Assembly (NCBI GenBank): GCA_030867875.1
Contig: JAOWCC010001501.1
Coordinates: forward strand, 25,417,036 to 25,481,035
Length of the DNA stretch: 64,000 nucleotides
Direction of reading: 5' to 3'
Source: Actinernus sp. WN-2022
Taxonomy: Eukaryota > Cnidaria > Anthozoa > Actiniaria > Actinernidae
The notes beneath the pieces were generated by a model that was not told the origin of the DNA, made no database searches, and was given only the letters and a program-made list of their open reading frames with translations. This document shows positions 1-11,809 of the stretch, piece by piece (positions within the stretch are counted from its first letter, which is position 1; every line of letters starts with the position of its first letter). The position numbers and the translations under genes were made by a program.

Positions 1-292
1 GGACGGGACCTAAATCTATAATTATAATGCCTCAGAAAACACATTTATTTCACATTAATAAATACCCATATACATACTTAGGATATGAAAATAGTTCCAT
101 AGTTTAAAATATTGTCATCATATCAAACAATAAATATATTCCCGGAGTCGCGCACATACCTCCAGTCGAAATTACTAGTATGAACAATTGTTTTTTTCTT
201 AAATTCATAAATTTTAACACATTTAGTTACCTAACAAGAATCATAAAAGTCATAAAATAGGTTTACCCAGGAGCCCATTGTTTACCGTAACA

Positions 293-3200
293 TCATAAAC
301 TTTCACCCACTTGTAAACATCTATTGCGCTTACTTAAAAGCGGGGGATGCGGTGACAGCGGTAAAGTCCGTGAGCGCATGGGCGAACTTAAAGCCCTAAC
401 ATTGCTCCCATGTCGCGCGCACACTCCGTGTCGTTTCTTGTTTTTTAACCGCGAGGCCACCCTACAAGATAGAGGGCGTTTAATTCGCTGCACAAGCCCG
501 TTTAGAATAGCCATTTCGTTGAGAATTCTCTTGTAGACTGGAATGTTTTTCAGGAAGTATGGCAGTTTGAGGCAGTCTTGTCGCGCAATTCGCCGTATTC
601 TTGGCAACTCGTCGATGCAAATTTTTCCCGCGTACAAGAGCTTAAAGTCGACATCATCCACTTGACGAAGAATTTGCACGGCTCCTGTGAATCAAAAAGG
701 AAGGGGAAACTTCTTTGAAGTGGAACATACTACAAAAGTATAGATGGGATACCGGAAAATAAATTCCTTATTCCGAAAAGAAATTACGAAATGAATGAAG
801 TTTGCATTCCATCAGAATAACTGATGCGAAAGAGATTCTGAATGGAAAATGAGCATGGCTATTATTGTAATATACAGACTTCGGCCTGTTTACACGATGG
901 GAGTTTGACATTAGCGCTAGAGCTATTTTCATTGTATTGTAATCCCTCGAGACTGTTTTACATGTCGACAACAATTCTACTGGTCCTAACACTAGGGCTA
1001 CCTCAGGAGCCCATTACCAGGAGCGTTCCTCTGTTATGGGTTAGGTCCCCAGCACAGGAGTAGATGAGGCTATTTTTAGATTCGAAATTCCCGCCAAAAG
1101 AGGTTGCCGCCATGTTGGTACCCTTAAACAATAGATTCCTCGTTAGCTTCTTTTGTTGGGGCACCAACATTTGAATCTCTAGGGATTGAGTGAAAACCAG
1201 CAATTCGAATTCCCGCGTTGAAAGTGAGAAGAATGATAATGAATAATAATGAGAAGTGACGTTAGCTATCTGATTGGCTAAGAATAGCCTACCTTTGTTC
1301 TTTTTCGCGCGAAACGCAATGCTAAAAATAGCCTCATCTACCTCTGTGCTGGGGTACAGACACAGTGGGGAAGATGGACGCTCCTGGTAATGGGCTCCTG
1401 GCTACCTTCATTTTATTGTAATTTAAGTCAGACATGAACAGAATTTTAATCCTCCAAAAGCGACCACTAGCTCCGCTTTATGTATTTTACCAACAGAAAT
1501 GAGCATGCAGTTCCCTTATTTATTGATGCAAATATTTTACCACTGAATTTTTTATATTGTGAGTCAGTATCTAATTTAATGTATGATATTACCAACAATT
1601 TAGCACCAATAAATATCTTAAATTTATTTTTGAATACTTCCAGTATCCACTCTTATAATACACGATCCTCTATATCTAAACATTTCTACATTAAAGGTTC
1701 GAGACTTGACGTACAAAAAAAAGCTTTCTCAAGAATTGGCGCTAGACTGTGGAATGAGATACCATGCGATTTTAGACAACTATCAAAAATGGCATTCAAA
1801 CGAGAATTTCACAAAATACTATTTGACATTCTTAAGAAAGAAGATGCTTATATTGACATACCCATTATTATTTCAAAAATAAAATCATTTAAGCATAAAA
1901 AATAGGTACATAATCGTTAGAATTCGCTTCATGTATATAATCAATTATATCTCAAATTCACTCATTTATTTACTTATTTACTTATATACTCGCTTACTTA
2001 TATACTCACTTACTTATTCTTCTTTCTCTCCCCTTATATATCTCCCTTCGTTAAGTTATCATACCTGTTTGTAATTTGTTAATTTTGAAGACTATGGCCC
2101 GCCTAGATTAGTTAATGCTACCTGCGGGCCAGTCTATCATGTATATATTTTTCGAATGAACAAAATAAAATGTAAAATGTAAATCTCTCGAGACTGTTTT
2201 ACATATTGATAACAATGGTGTTGATCCTAGGGCTATCTTCATTCTATTGTAATCCCTCGAGATTGTTTTGAATAGGGTAACCTCCATTCATTATCATATC
2301 TCACCTTCAAAATAGCACTGGTCCTGCCCACTTCCACCGTACTCGTTACAGTCAGACAGTAATCGTTTGATTCTCATCACGTGCTTCCATCTTTGCTCCG
2401 TGTCGCACACATAAATGCCGAGATGATCAAACAGCTCCCTGAACGTCATTTGCAGGGACATACATGCCGTGTCTGATGAGAAAACAACTTGGCACGTTAC
2501 GAGGTATGTAAAGGTGATGCCCGGGGGAGGTATGTACGGCGACTGGGTAGGTATGTACGGCGACTGGGTATGTATGTACGGGGACTGGGTAGGTATGTAC
2601 GGGAACTGGGTAGGTATGTACGGTCATGGGGTACAGAACTGGACTCGGTTTTACGATTAAAAATAACTCCAAAACTCCAAAATTGTGAAAACGAACTCGG
2701 ATATTTTCTCCCTGTTTGATTGTTCTGAATCGTCTATAACCCGGAATTCGACATATTTTTACGAAAAACCGGAAGCGGAAATCGGAATTAGGTTCAAACC
2801 AGGTACCGCCGCACATATATTACTAACGTCACAAACATGCAGGAACTTTGAAACGCTCTGTCGTTCAGGCCTAGCAACACCTACAAGCGAGGCAATCAAA
2901 ATAAGGCCATGCAAGTCTGTACCGCTTGTGCTCGGCAACTTTTGAGCCTTCCGGAGCAACTTTTGAGCAACCTGAATGAGATTATCCAAGATATTGATAA
3001 CGCTCGAAACGTCAGCTGCTACTCGTTTTCCACGGCGGTTAGCATACCTCAATCGACTTTAGTTGATTACAAACCAGTTTTCATCTTTCCCGCCGACACA
3101 GACCAACACTAATTTCTACAGGAACTAGTTACCTATCGTATCCGAGATATTGACTACGCATAAGTGAACATTTACAATTGATCGAATTTATTATGTTAAT

Positions 3201-6200
3201 AAATATATTAGACTTTCGTAAATGATTACTTTCCTCCATTCTAATCTCATTTCATCATAGTTAATAGAGTGGAATGGTTATGAAACTGAGGGACCTTCTT
3301 TGTTTAATAGATGTCTTTGTTAGCTTTTTTCAACCACTACCGTGTACAAAACACAATAGAAATTCCAACATGTTAATCAATCAGCCAATAGAAACGTGTG
3401 AGTTCAGTCGTCCAGGGAACGCTAAGGAACTATGTCCGTGCACAATCTTTTGTCTTACCCCCTTCCAACATAAATTGCAGCGCCTTTGTTAGCCCTTTTG
3501 AAGTTTGCCGGGTTTCCTAACCATTCCACTCTATTAACTATGATTTAATCAGTGGCTATTTTCAAATAAATGCTATGAACGAACAGTACCGTAAAATGTC
3601 CACCATTTTGTTGCATGGTTGACAATGGCTAATTAAAACGTACATTCTTTAGAGCAACTTTTTGAATTTTAGTAGCAACTTTTCGATTTTTTGGCAACTT
3701 TTGAGCAATTAGCCGAGCATAATTTCCACAATTTAGGAGCACAATCGGTACAGCCCTACATGCAAGTAATAAGCCAATCAAGTTCAATTCATTTACACTA
3801 TTTCTATTCTTTACAATGATCACTAGTCTCCTTCGCAGCCGTTGTGGTCTCTGTCACGCAACGCTCTGAGACCCACGTTGATGGGGCTCAGAGCGTTGCG
3901 TGACAGAGACCACAACGGCTGCGAAGGAGACTAAATGATCACAGAAAGAAACAGATCAATAAAATAGAGTTACAGTACAATTTTATGAAAATATGAATAG
4001 CTGAGTTATTGTCATTCTCGACCCCAGACCCTTCTCTTATTTCTTAGTGCGTATATACTCGACGAAAACGTTTTTGTCAGCTTTTTGCGCGCGAACCAGG
4101 AGCTCTGGGTACGAGACTGCGCCGAACACATTTTTCTTTCAGCGCGCGCATACTATTTATATTCGCTGTTTTAGAAAGATCGACAATCGCTTGGAGGTGC
4201 CTGTAAAATAGCAATAACACTACCAATCTCGTACAAGCGCTTTTAAATAAACGAAGTCAGATTTTTTGCCATCCAGTATAACCACATGATTACATTCCTG
4301 CAAAGGGCCCATTGTTTTGAAAAGGGGTTGACACACACTGCAAAATTTCCTGCAACATTGCACACAACAATTACGGAGGTGGACACACGTTGCAACTTCG
4401 TTGCTGCCGGCAATGTTGCAACGTGTGTCCGTCCCTTAAAAAAACTGAGGGCTCCTATACATTACTTACAGTACAGCAATGCTGGTAACCAGAGGAGTTT
4501 CACTTGAGCCTGGAGCGTAGTGTTGACCGCAGCTAACCCCTCCTCGCACACCAAGCCGCAGTACGACTTACTGGAGCGAAGACCGAACTTCTGTCGATTA
4601 GAATACCAGGGCTGTAGACCGTCGTTTGTCATTCGCATCTGAATCCGAATGTCAAGGAATGTTTATAAACTCCTTATATATACTAGGAATGCGGAAAGAA
4701 GCCGGTACACGGTGTTACGATGTTATGGGTGAAGATTTATCCATATATCTATATATTTATATCCTTATACGTATTTATTTCTCTGGTAGCCTACGTTTAT
4801 GAACTTATAATTATTTATAATTACACATGTAAATTAATTCATATCAGACAGGCTTTCCGATCGACTCGATTAGCTCTTACTGATAGTTATTTCAGGTAGA
4901 CTATATAGTACTTATTTCATTGAAATCCTGATGAAGGTTAGCCGTGCCAGCCGAAATATTGGTCTAATATATATAATCATTAGATTAGATCCCTCCGAGG
5001 AGATCGATCCGGTCCTTCTACTTCGTCTGTTTGGTCCTTGCAAATTTTTACTGATATATTATTTCATTTACCTTTTATAATCTAACGTGATGTTAAAATA
5101 CTGTAGAAATAAATAGTGTTGTTGTTTCATGGGTCAAAACGTACCGTCAGTTTTAAACTCCTCTATAGAGGCTCGCGCTTACAGCGCTCGCTATGATTTG
5201 TGGATCCTCTTTTGACTGTTGACCTGCTAATGTGGCCAACATCTGCTACGTATCCCTGTTTAGCATAACCAAGGTAAACTCGCAATCTGATTGGCTCCGC
5301 AGGCGGCACCATCTATATATCGACAGACGGCAATTCAAACAAAAATCAACAATAAAAAATGCTTAATTTCCAACGTTTTTGAAGGAAGCCCTGACTGTTG
5401 GAACAAGTTGCCGTTAAATTGTTGGCAATATGGTCTAAAGTTGAAAATATGTTGAAAAATTGGAAAATATATTTGTTTTTGAAAAATCATGAGCCATGGG
5501 CGACGCTATCTTGGATTTGGCGGTCCCTATTGTCATAAAACAATAGCTTTTGTTGCATAACAATAGGGAGCGCCATAAAACGTCATCAGATCCAAGATGG
5601 CGGCGCCCATGGCTCAATTCATGTCCAATTCATGTCCAATTTCCAATTTTTAAACATATTTTCTACTTAGACAATTTTTATTGACCTAAAGAATTAAGGC
5701 CTATGATACTATCGACCACAAAATTATCATGCGCAAGCTTTCCAACTAAGATAGTGTTGACCAAAATGCCCTACAGTGGTTTGACTCGTACTTGAGTAAT
5801 CGTAGCCAAAAGTGTAATGTTAACGGCCATTTATCAAGTGCGAGTCCAATTAGTTGTGGCGTCCCACAGCTCTATTATCGGTCCATTACATGAAAATATC
5901 TATATTAATGACTTACAAAACTGTTTGAGAGAAGTTTCTCCTAGAATGTATGCCGATGACACAAATATTAGCCTAGCCGACTCTACGACTCTAGTCTAAC
6001 TGATCTCGAAAGGATGATTCATGCCGAATTAAACAACCTTCTCAAACTCATTAATAATTCATGAGATAGTCATACAATGGAGGAACTGTATTTGGTCACA
6101 TGCATGGGTCTTGATACCGGGTGAAACCCTTGTGTTTGATCATGTTTCCAACCCTAGTGATCAATATTTCTTAATCATCATATTCATGACCACTAACTAA

Positions 6201-9200
6201 TTACATACTGATAAACTACAAGTAAGGAGCGAAGAAGTAAAGAAATAAAGAATGACATAGAAAGAAAAAGTCTGCCTCCACTGGAGTTCGAACCACGACC
6301 CTTCCAACTGCTTGTACTAACTCTTGTCCACTACTCTACTAGTACGCTAGTTGAAATCACTGCCATCAAAAAAGAATAATAAGCCATCTATTGAATAATT
6401 AGATACAACAGTCAAATGGTAAACAATACTTGCTAATGAAGTTTGAAAAGAAACGTATGTAAATGGTCGGTTTTGCATTCGCATGAGAAGACATGTCAAA
6501 CACTCATTGTTCGTCTTTCATTGGAACCCCTGATGAAAGACTCCAATTCGTGTTTGACATAGTTCTCATGAATAATTAATGAGCATTTTGTCCAATCAGA
6601 TGAAGCAAATCAGTCACGTGCATGCTCCTTTATACCTGATAAAATCTCATCATTCTAAAAGGCCCGCGGAGGGATTTGAATTCTGTTCCAGAGGGAAACG
6701 GGGTTAATGATTGAGACAATGGAATTTCTATTGATGTTTCAGCTTTCTCATTGAATTGCTAATTAGGATGAACGTTTTATATAAAGAATACCAATGAACA
6801 TGAAATTTTATATAAAGTTTCATCCTAATTAAGAATTCACTGATAAAGACCCAAAGAAAGCAAAAAGTACACGGAACATAAGGTACCAAGATAATAAATT
6901 TTGCACTAAATTTACTAATATCAGCAGACTACCGAGATACACAGATAATATTATTAAAATAAAGTTATCCAACTACCATTACTTGTTTACCGAGCCACTG
7001 TTTAGTTCCAATTATTAAACCAAACTCAAAGCCGTAAAATAATAAAAACGTGCATTAAACTTACATATTTGTGCCGGAGTAAAAAATTTAGAGTCTGCCG
7101 TCATATCAGTCACATCGCCTTCCAAGTCTTGAACTTTATCGAGGTAAACCACGACACGAAATCCTTCAAGTGCAGCTTCTTCTTACATTGCGAAACGCCG
7201 CTTCAAACAACATAGTATGGTAATTTCTTCATGTCATTTCCTTGAGATGTTCGTAATTGCAGGCGGTGATTACTCGAATATTTTGCATGGCGTTGTGAAT
7301 ACAAAGGTTCAATGGTTCATTAAGTAACCATTCCCTTGAGATATGCGTCTTTTTTTAAACTTGATACTGAACACTGCTGTTCGTGTTTTAAACAGTACTT
7401 AATTACTGGCTCAAGGCAAATAAGTTAAGTCTTAATGTTGCCAAGACTAGTACTGAGTTTAGGATTATTGGCTCTCGAGAGCCAGTAATCATACGATCAA
7501 CATACAGATAGAGGGAAATGAAATAAGAAAAGTTGATTATACCAAATCTTTGGGTCTATTTATAGACCCACTATCGCCAACTATCAGCCGTTATAGTTCA
7601 TCACAAAATTTTGGCGCACGCTTATTGCCAAAACGATCACGTTACGTGATTATATGTCGTCGGCGGAGGCAAAGTATCAGGCGATACTGCCCGCTGAGAG
7701 CGGAAGACACTGATTTTTGTGTTGAACAATAACGACAAATAGTACGTTCTCGGGCTTACATTTGTTTTAAGAACATCAGATTTCCGCGGGCAACTATCAG
7801 CCGATAGTTCCTCGACGGAGACACTATTTGTATATTAGAAACCTTGAGCTCGAAGTCAAATTGTTAAAGTGTATATGAGGTCAAATATTTTTATGATTAA
7901 TATTGATTCTACATCAAGTGAATAGTTGAATAGTAGAATATTTCTTGATTTGAGTGTTGCATTTATAATATATTCAAGCCGGTGGCGTAAACTCGGTGAC
8001 AAGTAAAGCATATCGTGGAAGTGGACTATTTCAATATATTTTTAAAACAATTATTCACCGAAGTGGAGGTGAATAGTGGTGGATATTTACCTAGCCGCTT
8101 GTTTTAGTATATACCACACTCCAGGTGAATAGCCAGCACCAAATAGTTATTTTATTTTCTCTCAAATGGACAAAAACCCGCGCGAGATGATCGCTGCTTT
8201 GCTCGGAGGTGAATATGAAATCACATTCACTGTTTAAGTAGCCAATCAGAGCGCGCGAAAAGTGATATTCACTGGTGTAGTATATGCTAATGCTCATTAG
8301 TATAAACTAACTAGTGGACTATTACAAATCCTGCATTCTGATTGGCTACCCTACTATAGGTCTATTTGTGATAGCCCATGGTAGAGAAAAACCGTACGCA
8401 TTTTCACAAAATAATAACGTTTTTCAACTTCAATTTTTCTTTACTATTATTTTCTACTGTCCGACTAGTTAGTTTGTACTAAAACAATTAGACCTCTCGC
8501 CCTCATGGGCTACGAGTTAAATAGCCCATTCGGCTGCGCCTCATGGGCTATTGACTCGTAGCCCATTCGGGCTGCGGGTCTAATTGTTAATTAGTCGACC
8601 CATGCGCGGCCCTCTCATACCACAGGAAGCCCGGTTTCACATAACGTTTTTATATGGAGGTCTTTATATGATATAAAACCTTGAATATCTAATCAGGTCT
8701 TTATATTGAAATTCACTGGAATGTTAGTGAAATAAAGGTTTATCGAATAACAATGAAATAAGGAATGTAAATGGCTGAATGCCTCGGTTCTCGGTAAGCA
8801 TTTAACTCTTACTTATTCTGCTTATTTGCAGTGACGTAGCTCAGTGCTGTGAAGACAAAGGTCCCTTGTGATGAACAACTGAAGGCCATACAAGGAAACT
8901 GATCACAATTTCGCTACATGATTATTTTCCGGCTTCCAACATTAATTACTCTAGCCTGCGTTGCATACGAAATGAAGCCCAGTTCGTACGCGACGCAGGC
9001 TATGATACTCCTGCCTGGCTATATGTATCAGTTTTATATAATTAAACTATAAAGGTTTGTAACAAATTCAACAACAATTAATAAACTTCTTGTGAGGATT
9101 TGTGTTACTTTATACAAAAATGTGGTAAAAATAAATTCGATCATATGCTTATGAAGTCTACTTTGTCTCTTTGTGAGGATCCAAAAACCGCAGTTAGTGA

Positions 9201-11471
9201 CCTCAAATGCACTAGTTTAACCACCTCCCGCCGGTTAGCTCAGTGGTTAAGCGCTGGTCTGTCGTGCGGGAGATCGAGCCAGTCGGTAGGGTTCAAACTC
9301 CAGCCGGACCAACACTCCGGCATGGTCTTAAAATAACTAAGAAGGTCCTGCCTTTACATAATCCAACAGTAAACGGTTAGACCTTCACGTCTTCTCACAT
9401 TAGTACGTAAAAAACCGTAGGACTAAGTCAACAGAGGGCCACATGTTAGATTACTGAACTACATGTTAGCCAGTATAAATAAAGTTACTTGACTTTATTT
9501 TTTCACCAGATGTTCACTGTTTATATTCTATAGTTGTTTAAACTGAACGGCAACAAAGAGGAAAAAGAAGAAAACATGAAAGTCAAGAATTGACCTTACT
9601 GAGTATAGCGTTCTTTCGGGCGAATTAAACTGTTTATTTTATAAACTACGTACAGTTTTACAAAGATTGCCATCACTGAGAAATATCGTATCTGAACACA
9701 CGTAAAAAATTGATAGTTTTACGTGTGTGATATTGCCTCTCAGGCCAATCAGAGATAAAGGCCATATCTCCGCACGCCCTTCGTATTATTCTCTAAATAC
9801 ATCATGAATACTCATAACTTTACTGCCAAATGAAACAATCGATAATTTTACTGAAATTTGCATTGGCACACAACTTTGTTGATAGATATGTCAGCTGGTA
9901 TATATTCAATTTGCACTTATTTTCTTTTCTCTCTCTCTCTCGATCATTTGCGAATTAAAGATTATCATCTCTTTCAAGAAAGAAAGAATTGAGATTTAAG
10001 GCGGTGTATTCCAATTAATTTTATCTTGAGAATTTCGTTTTGAAACCGTGCTGTAAAATGTAGGCCAATTTGTTTTTTTCTAAAATGTCATTTAAAAACT
10101 ACTTTCAGTTTTGCTTTTTCTTCTTCTCCTTTTCAGTAACTCCTCTTCCTTTCTCCCTCACATGTCCCCCTTTCGTTATTAACATTATTGCTGCCACTTC
10201 TTTAACGCAACCAATATTATAATGTTAAACAACTGACTCTGGACTCAAGGTACTTTGACATTGAAGTTGTTCAATTTAAATTTACCATAGCAACCGAGTT
10301 TTCTGCCGAACAGCAGAGCTAAACCACATCTTCGTACATTCACCTTCAATTTTAGAACTACAGCCACCAATTTGTCACGCTGTTTCCAAAAAAACATATC
10401 AATATTTGCTAAACACGGAATGGGAAAATAGAACTTCAACCTTGTAAAGTAGCCGGCGATAAAACACCATAAGTTGTAGGTTTAAAACAGCGTGTGTATA
10501 TTATTTTAGCAAAGGGCATGAGTTATTATAACACCGGCACTTCTTTTGTCAGCTGTGAGGAAATGTAAGCATAGGTTGACAGTTCTTAGTCATGAAGGTC
10601 AAACTTGCCATTTCATGTGTTTGGAAACCGGCGAGTTTGACTCCAAAATGAAAGATTAAGCACATTATCTTTAAGTTGGCGTTAGGTTAAGTGAATTAAT
10701 ATTTTTGCGTTGGGTTTGCGAAGGAGTATAGAAACGAGCCAAATACTAGAATAGAAAAAGTAACCACACAGCGTGAATTGGCATTGTTTGGTTCGAAATG
10801 GTAATTATATTATTAGTCCCCTGAGCGACTTTCGGTTAAAAATGTGCACTATAAGTGAACCTCACTTAAATAAAATATATTTCAATAAAGGATACGAAAT
10901 GGGTTCCAATCTCGTGGTCAGCCAAAGCTCGAATGCCATGAACTCGTAGAAAAGCATTTTCCTGGGTACCTTTGAGAAATAGCGTGAATTTGCGGGCTTC
11001 GGGCCTGTTGTAGCGAACATTCGGTCCATGCCACACCATTCGACCACTGCAGTTCAAATCGTTTGCCCATATGATGTTTAGATGCCCATCTAGCCCGTGC
11101 GATTTCACGTAATTCATCATATACTCAGAAGCTTCAGAGGGACACAGCTTTTTCCCAAATGCAGCATCCAGGAAGTTATCGCCGCTACCGAATTGTTGAC
11201 GAACGCGTTCTAGTATAAGTTTGGCTTCGGGTAGGAACTCAAACCGAATGTCCGTCTTCTTCTTCTTAGCATATTGTGCAACCGGCCCGCTGAAATTAAA
11301 TTTAGGAATCTTACCGAACCTAAGAAATTTCTCCTTTTCCTCCTGTAAGTTAGTAATGTGAAGCGCAGTTCGGTGTTTCGAAGGAGTCTCGTGCAGAACT
11401 TTCACCGAAGTCTTCCTAGTCGGGTCGAAAACGTAACGGAAATTCTGCTTTTCCTCGACCTCGTCTGCCAT
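293..11471 (-). CDS. MATCAP: MATCAP/KIAA0895-like (DUF1704) tyrosine carboxypeptidase, 4 exons
   Basis: Members of this family are zinc metallopeptidases that remove the C-terminal tyrosine of alpha-tubulin. Exons on the minus strand are 11471-10896, 4638-4470, 2472-2305 and 684-293. All junctions are GT/AG (donors GTATCC, GTAAGT, GTGAGA) and the phases 0, 1, 1 join cleanly into 434 codons, close to the vertebrate proteins. Exon 1 ends with the zinc motif HEIGTH plus F (HEXXXH type, residues about 186-191). Exon 2 carries a QPW block and CEEGLA, which probably supplies the acidic third zinc ligand. Exon 3 continues the ELF...RW...KR region, and exon 4 has DFKLLYAGKICIDEL followed by a basic, low-complexity tail ending in TGA at 293-295. 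The start at 11471 is the first ATG of an open frame; an upstream coding exon cannot be excluded. The last about 60 residues look unconserved. Introns are filled with repeats. Family assignment is strong; which paralogue (MATCAP1 or KIAA0895) is not resolved. Confidence 0.88.
1004..1400. mobile_element. MITE with CAGGAGCCC termini and 7-bp target duplication
   Basis: The ends are inverted: CAGGAGCCCATTACCAGG at the left and its complement at the right, with a second inverted block about 25 bp further in (AGATGAGGCTATTTTTAG). GCTACCT flanks both sides (997-1003 and 1401-1407). There is no coding capacity. A CAGG start and a 7-8 bp duplication would suit a hAT-derived MITE. It sits in the last MATCAP intron, inside an older duplicated sequence that contains CCCTCGAGA blocks. 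Confidence 0.7.
1421..2186 (+). pseudogene. 5'-truncated non-LTR retrotransposon, RT C-terminus and 3'UTR
   Basis: After a line-up of ILILQKR with the element near 19.76 kb, an open frame at 1480-1905 continues the RT C-terminal tail (HSYNTRSS...RLWNEIPCDF, ending in a lysine-rich stop). It is followed by an AT-rich 3'UTR with a strong stem-loop at 2090-2133 and a short terminal AAAATGTAAAATGTAAAT. It interrupts a duplicated sequence (attgtaat then ctcgagactg), consistent with a target-primed insertion. It is a dead-on-arrival copy of the family also found at 18995-20650. Confidence 0.75.
2090..2133 (+). other. Stem-loop in LINE 3'UTR
   Basis: GGCCCGC (2096-2102) pairs with GCGGGCC (2124-2130), extended beyond a 2-nt bulge by GACT with AGTC. 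The related element at 20557-20596 keeps the fold with base-pair changes on both sides. It is probably the RNA feature recognised by the LINE reverse transcriptase. Confidence 0.55.
2529..2634. repeat. 21-bp minisatellite, about 5 copies
   Basis: The unit is ggtatgtacggcgactggg plus ta, with small variations between copies. Because 21 is divisible by three it leaves open frames on both strands (such as VHTYPVP on the minus strand), which are not genes. It lies in the MATCAP intron just upstream of exon 3. Confidence 0.85.
3254..3544. mobile_element. MITE with 33-bp terminal inverted repeats
   Basis: The left end ATCATAGTTAATAGAGTGG and following GAATGGTTATGAAAC is repeated inverted at the right end (GTTTCCTAACCATTCC then ACTCTATTAACTATGAT). 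The interior of about 225 bp is non-coding. A TTAA lies inside both termini. Confidence 0.7.
3824..3933. mobile_element. 110-bp perfect-hairpin element with 9-bp target duplication
   Basis: The arms 3824-3870 and 3887-3933 are exact inverted copies of 47 bp around a 16-nt loop, starting TAGTCTCCTTCGCAGCC. Both flanks carry AATGATCAC (3815-3823 and 3934-3942). Perfect arms plus a 9-bp duplication suggest a young foldback or MULE-type MITE. It has no coding capacity. Confidence 0.8.
4372..4435. repeat. Inverted repeat around GGACACACGTTGCAAC
   Basis: GGACACACGTTGCAAC at the left pairs with GTTGCAACGTGTGTCC at the right, and related half-motifs lie at 4328-4365. It is probably a MITE remnant. 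It sits about 35 bp beyond the donor side of MATCAP exon 2, in the intron. Confidence 0.5.
4917..4975 (+). ncRNA. Hammerhead-like ribozyme motif, Penelope-type repeat
   Basis: The core CTGATGA (4928-4934) is followed by GGTTAGC/GCCAGCC, which can form a stem, then GAAA (4953-4956) and ATAT-T. Flanking bases TC and GG can start stem I. This is the order of a minimal type I hammerhead. One unpaired A precedes stem II, and stem I is weak here. A closely related tandem pair is at 14246-14400. Activity is untested. Confidence 0.4.
5491..5615. mobile_element. Palindromic MITE, GAGCCATGGGCG ends
   Basis: Inverted ends GAGCCATGGGCG and CGCCCATGGCTC enclose a nested inverted repeat around ACAATAG. 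The core resembles the 18480-18560 sequence ending NUP43 intron 3. It has no coding capacity. Confidence 0.6.
5693..6066 (+). pseudogene. Reverse transcriptase fragment
   Basis: The frames KAYDTIDHKII, then LQWFDSYLSNRSQ and GVPQ, then HENIYINDLQ and MYADDTNISLADS can be followed across at least two frameshifts. These are RT motifs of a non-LTR element, including the catalytic YADD. Stops and frameshifts make it a dead remnant inside MATCAP intron 1. Confidence 0.7.
6275..6360 (-). repeat. tRNA-derived SINE head (candidate)
   Basis: On the minus strand a GTGGTTCGAACTCC B box lies about 45 bp after a weak A-box-like stretch. There is no acceptor stem, so it is not a tRNA gene. It is probably the head of a SINE. 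Confidence 0.35.
6463..8610. repeat. Cluster of short inverted-repeat (MITE-like) sequences
   Basis: At least five separate inverted structures are visible: 6484-6574 (TGAGAAGACATGTCAAACAC with GTGTTTGACATAGTTCTCA), 6757-6825 (AATTAGGATGAA pair), 7568-7825 (AACTATCAGCCG pair), 8040-8290 (GGTGAATA pairs) and 8302-8610 (ends near AACTAACTAGT and ACTAGTTAGTT, interior repeats of ATAGCCCAT). None codes for protein. They fill MATCAP intron 1. Confidence 0.5.
8952..9003. repeat. Short palindrome TAGCCTGCGT...ACGCAGGCTA
   Basis: The arms TAGCCTGCGT and ACGCAGGCTA, with further pairing inside, form a hairpin of about 52 bp. The same TAGCCTGCGTAGC motif appears in the MITE at 11810-12120. Confidence 0.5.
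9228..9500 (+). repeat. tRNA-derived SINE, family 1
   Basis: The A box lies in GCCGGTTAGCTCAGTGG and the B box in GGTTCAAACTCC. A body with AAGAAGGTCCTGCCTTTA and an A/T-rich tail follows. Related copies on the minus strand lie at 15200-15388, 28370-28558 and 31915-32098. From 9500 to 10895 (intron sequence) I see no other recognisable element beyond a short CT repeat near 9930. Confidence 0.7.
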
Positions 11472-11809
11472 TTCTAAAGTCTTTAGAGTGTGACTGATCT
11501 TGCGGTTTTATAATAATTGTCCGAACCCATATGGTGAAACATGTAATTATGTGGATATGAGTAGTAATGATTTCTTCTTCCGGCTAACAGCTGTGTTACA
11601 TGTTTCAACAGTACTGTTAGTGGTTGACATGGTAACAAGTTCCGCGCGCTATTAATACGTAATGTAATTAGACAGCTAACCTGGACAACCACTAAAATCG
11701 CTCGGTCTAAAGCCCTAGACAATAAGTAGCAACCTCAATAATGAAATTGACTTGAATTTCAACTTCAACTTTAATCAATATAATTTGTTGATGGTAATAG
11801 CGTGCGAAA
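11472..11809 (-). promoter_or_regulatory. Upstream region of the MATCAP gene
   Basis: This is the interval between the MATCAP start codon and the first MITE upstream. It probably contains the 5'UTR and promoter. No recognisable core element was identified, and an upstream non-coding exon is possible. Confidence 0.25.

Noticed and set aside
2759..3052. 97-codon minus-strand ORF
   Set aside because: Overlaps repeat-like sequence (GAGCAACTTTTGAGC motifs recur at 3650-3710) and shows no recognisable domain.
10245..10439. 64-codon minus-strand ORF as a MATCAP exon
   Set aside because: No similarity to the family and no suitable splice sites; the assembled exons already join in phase.
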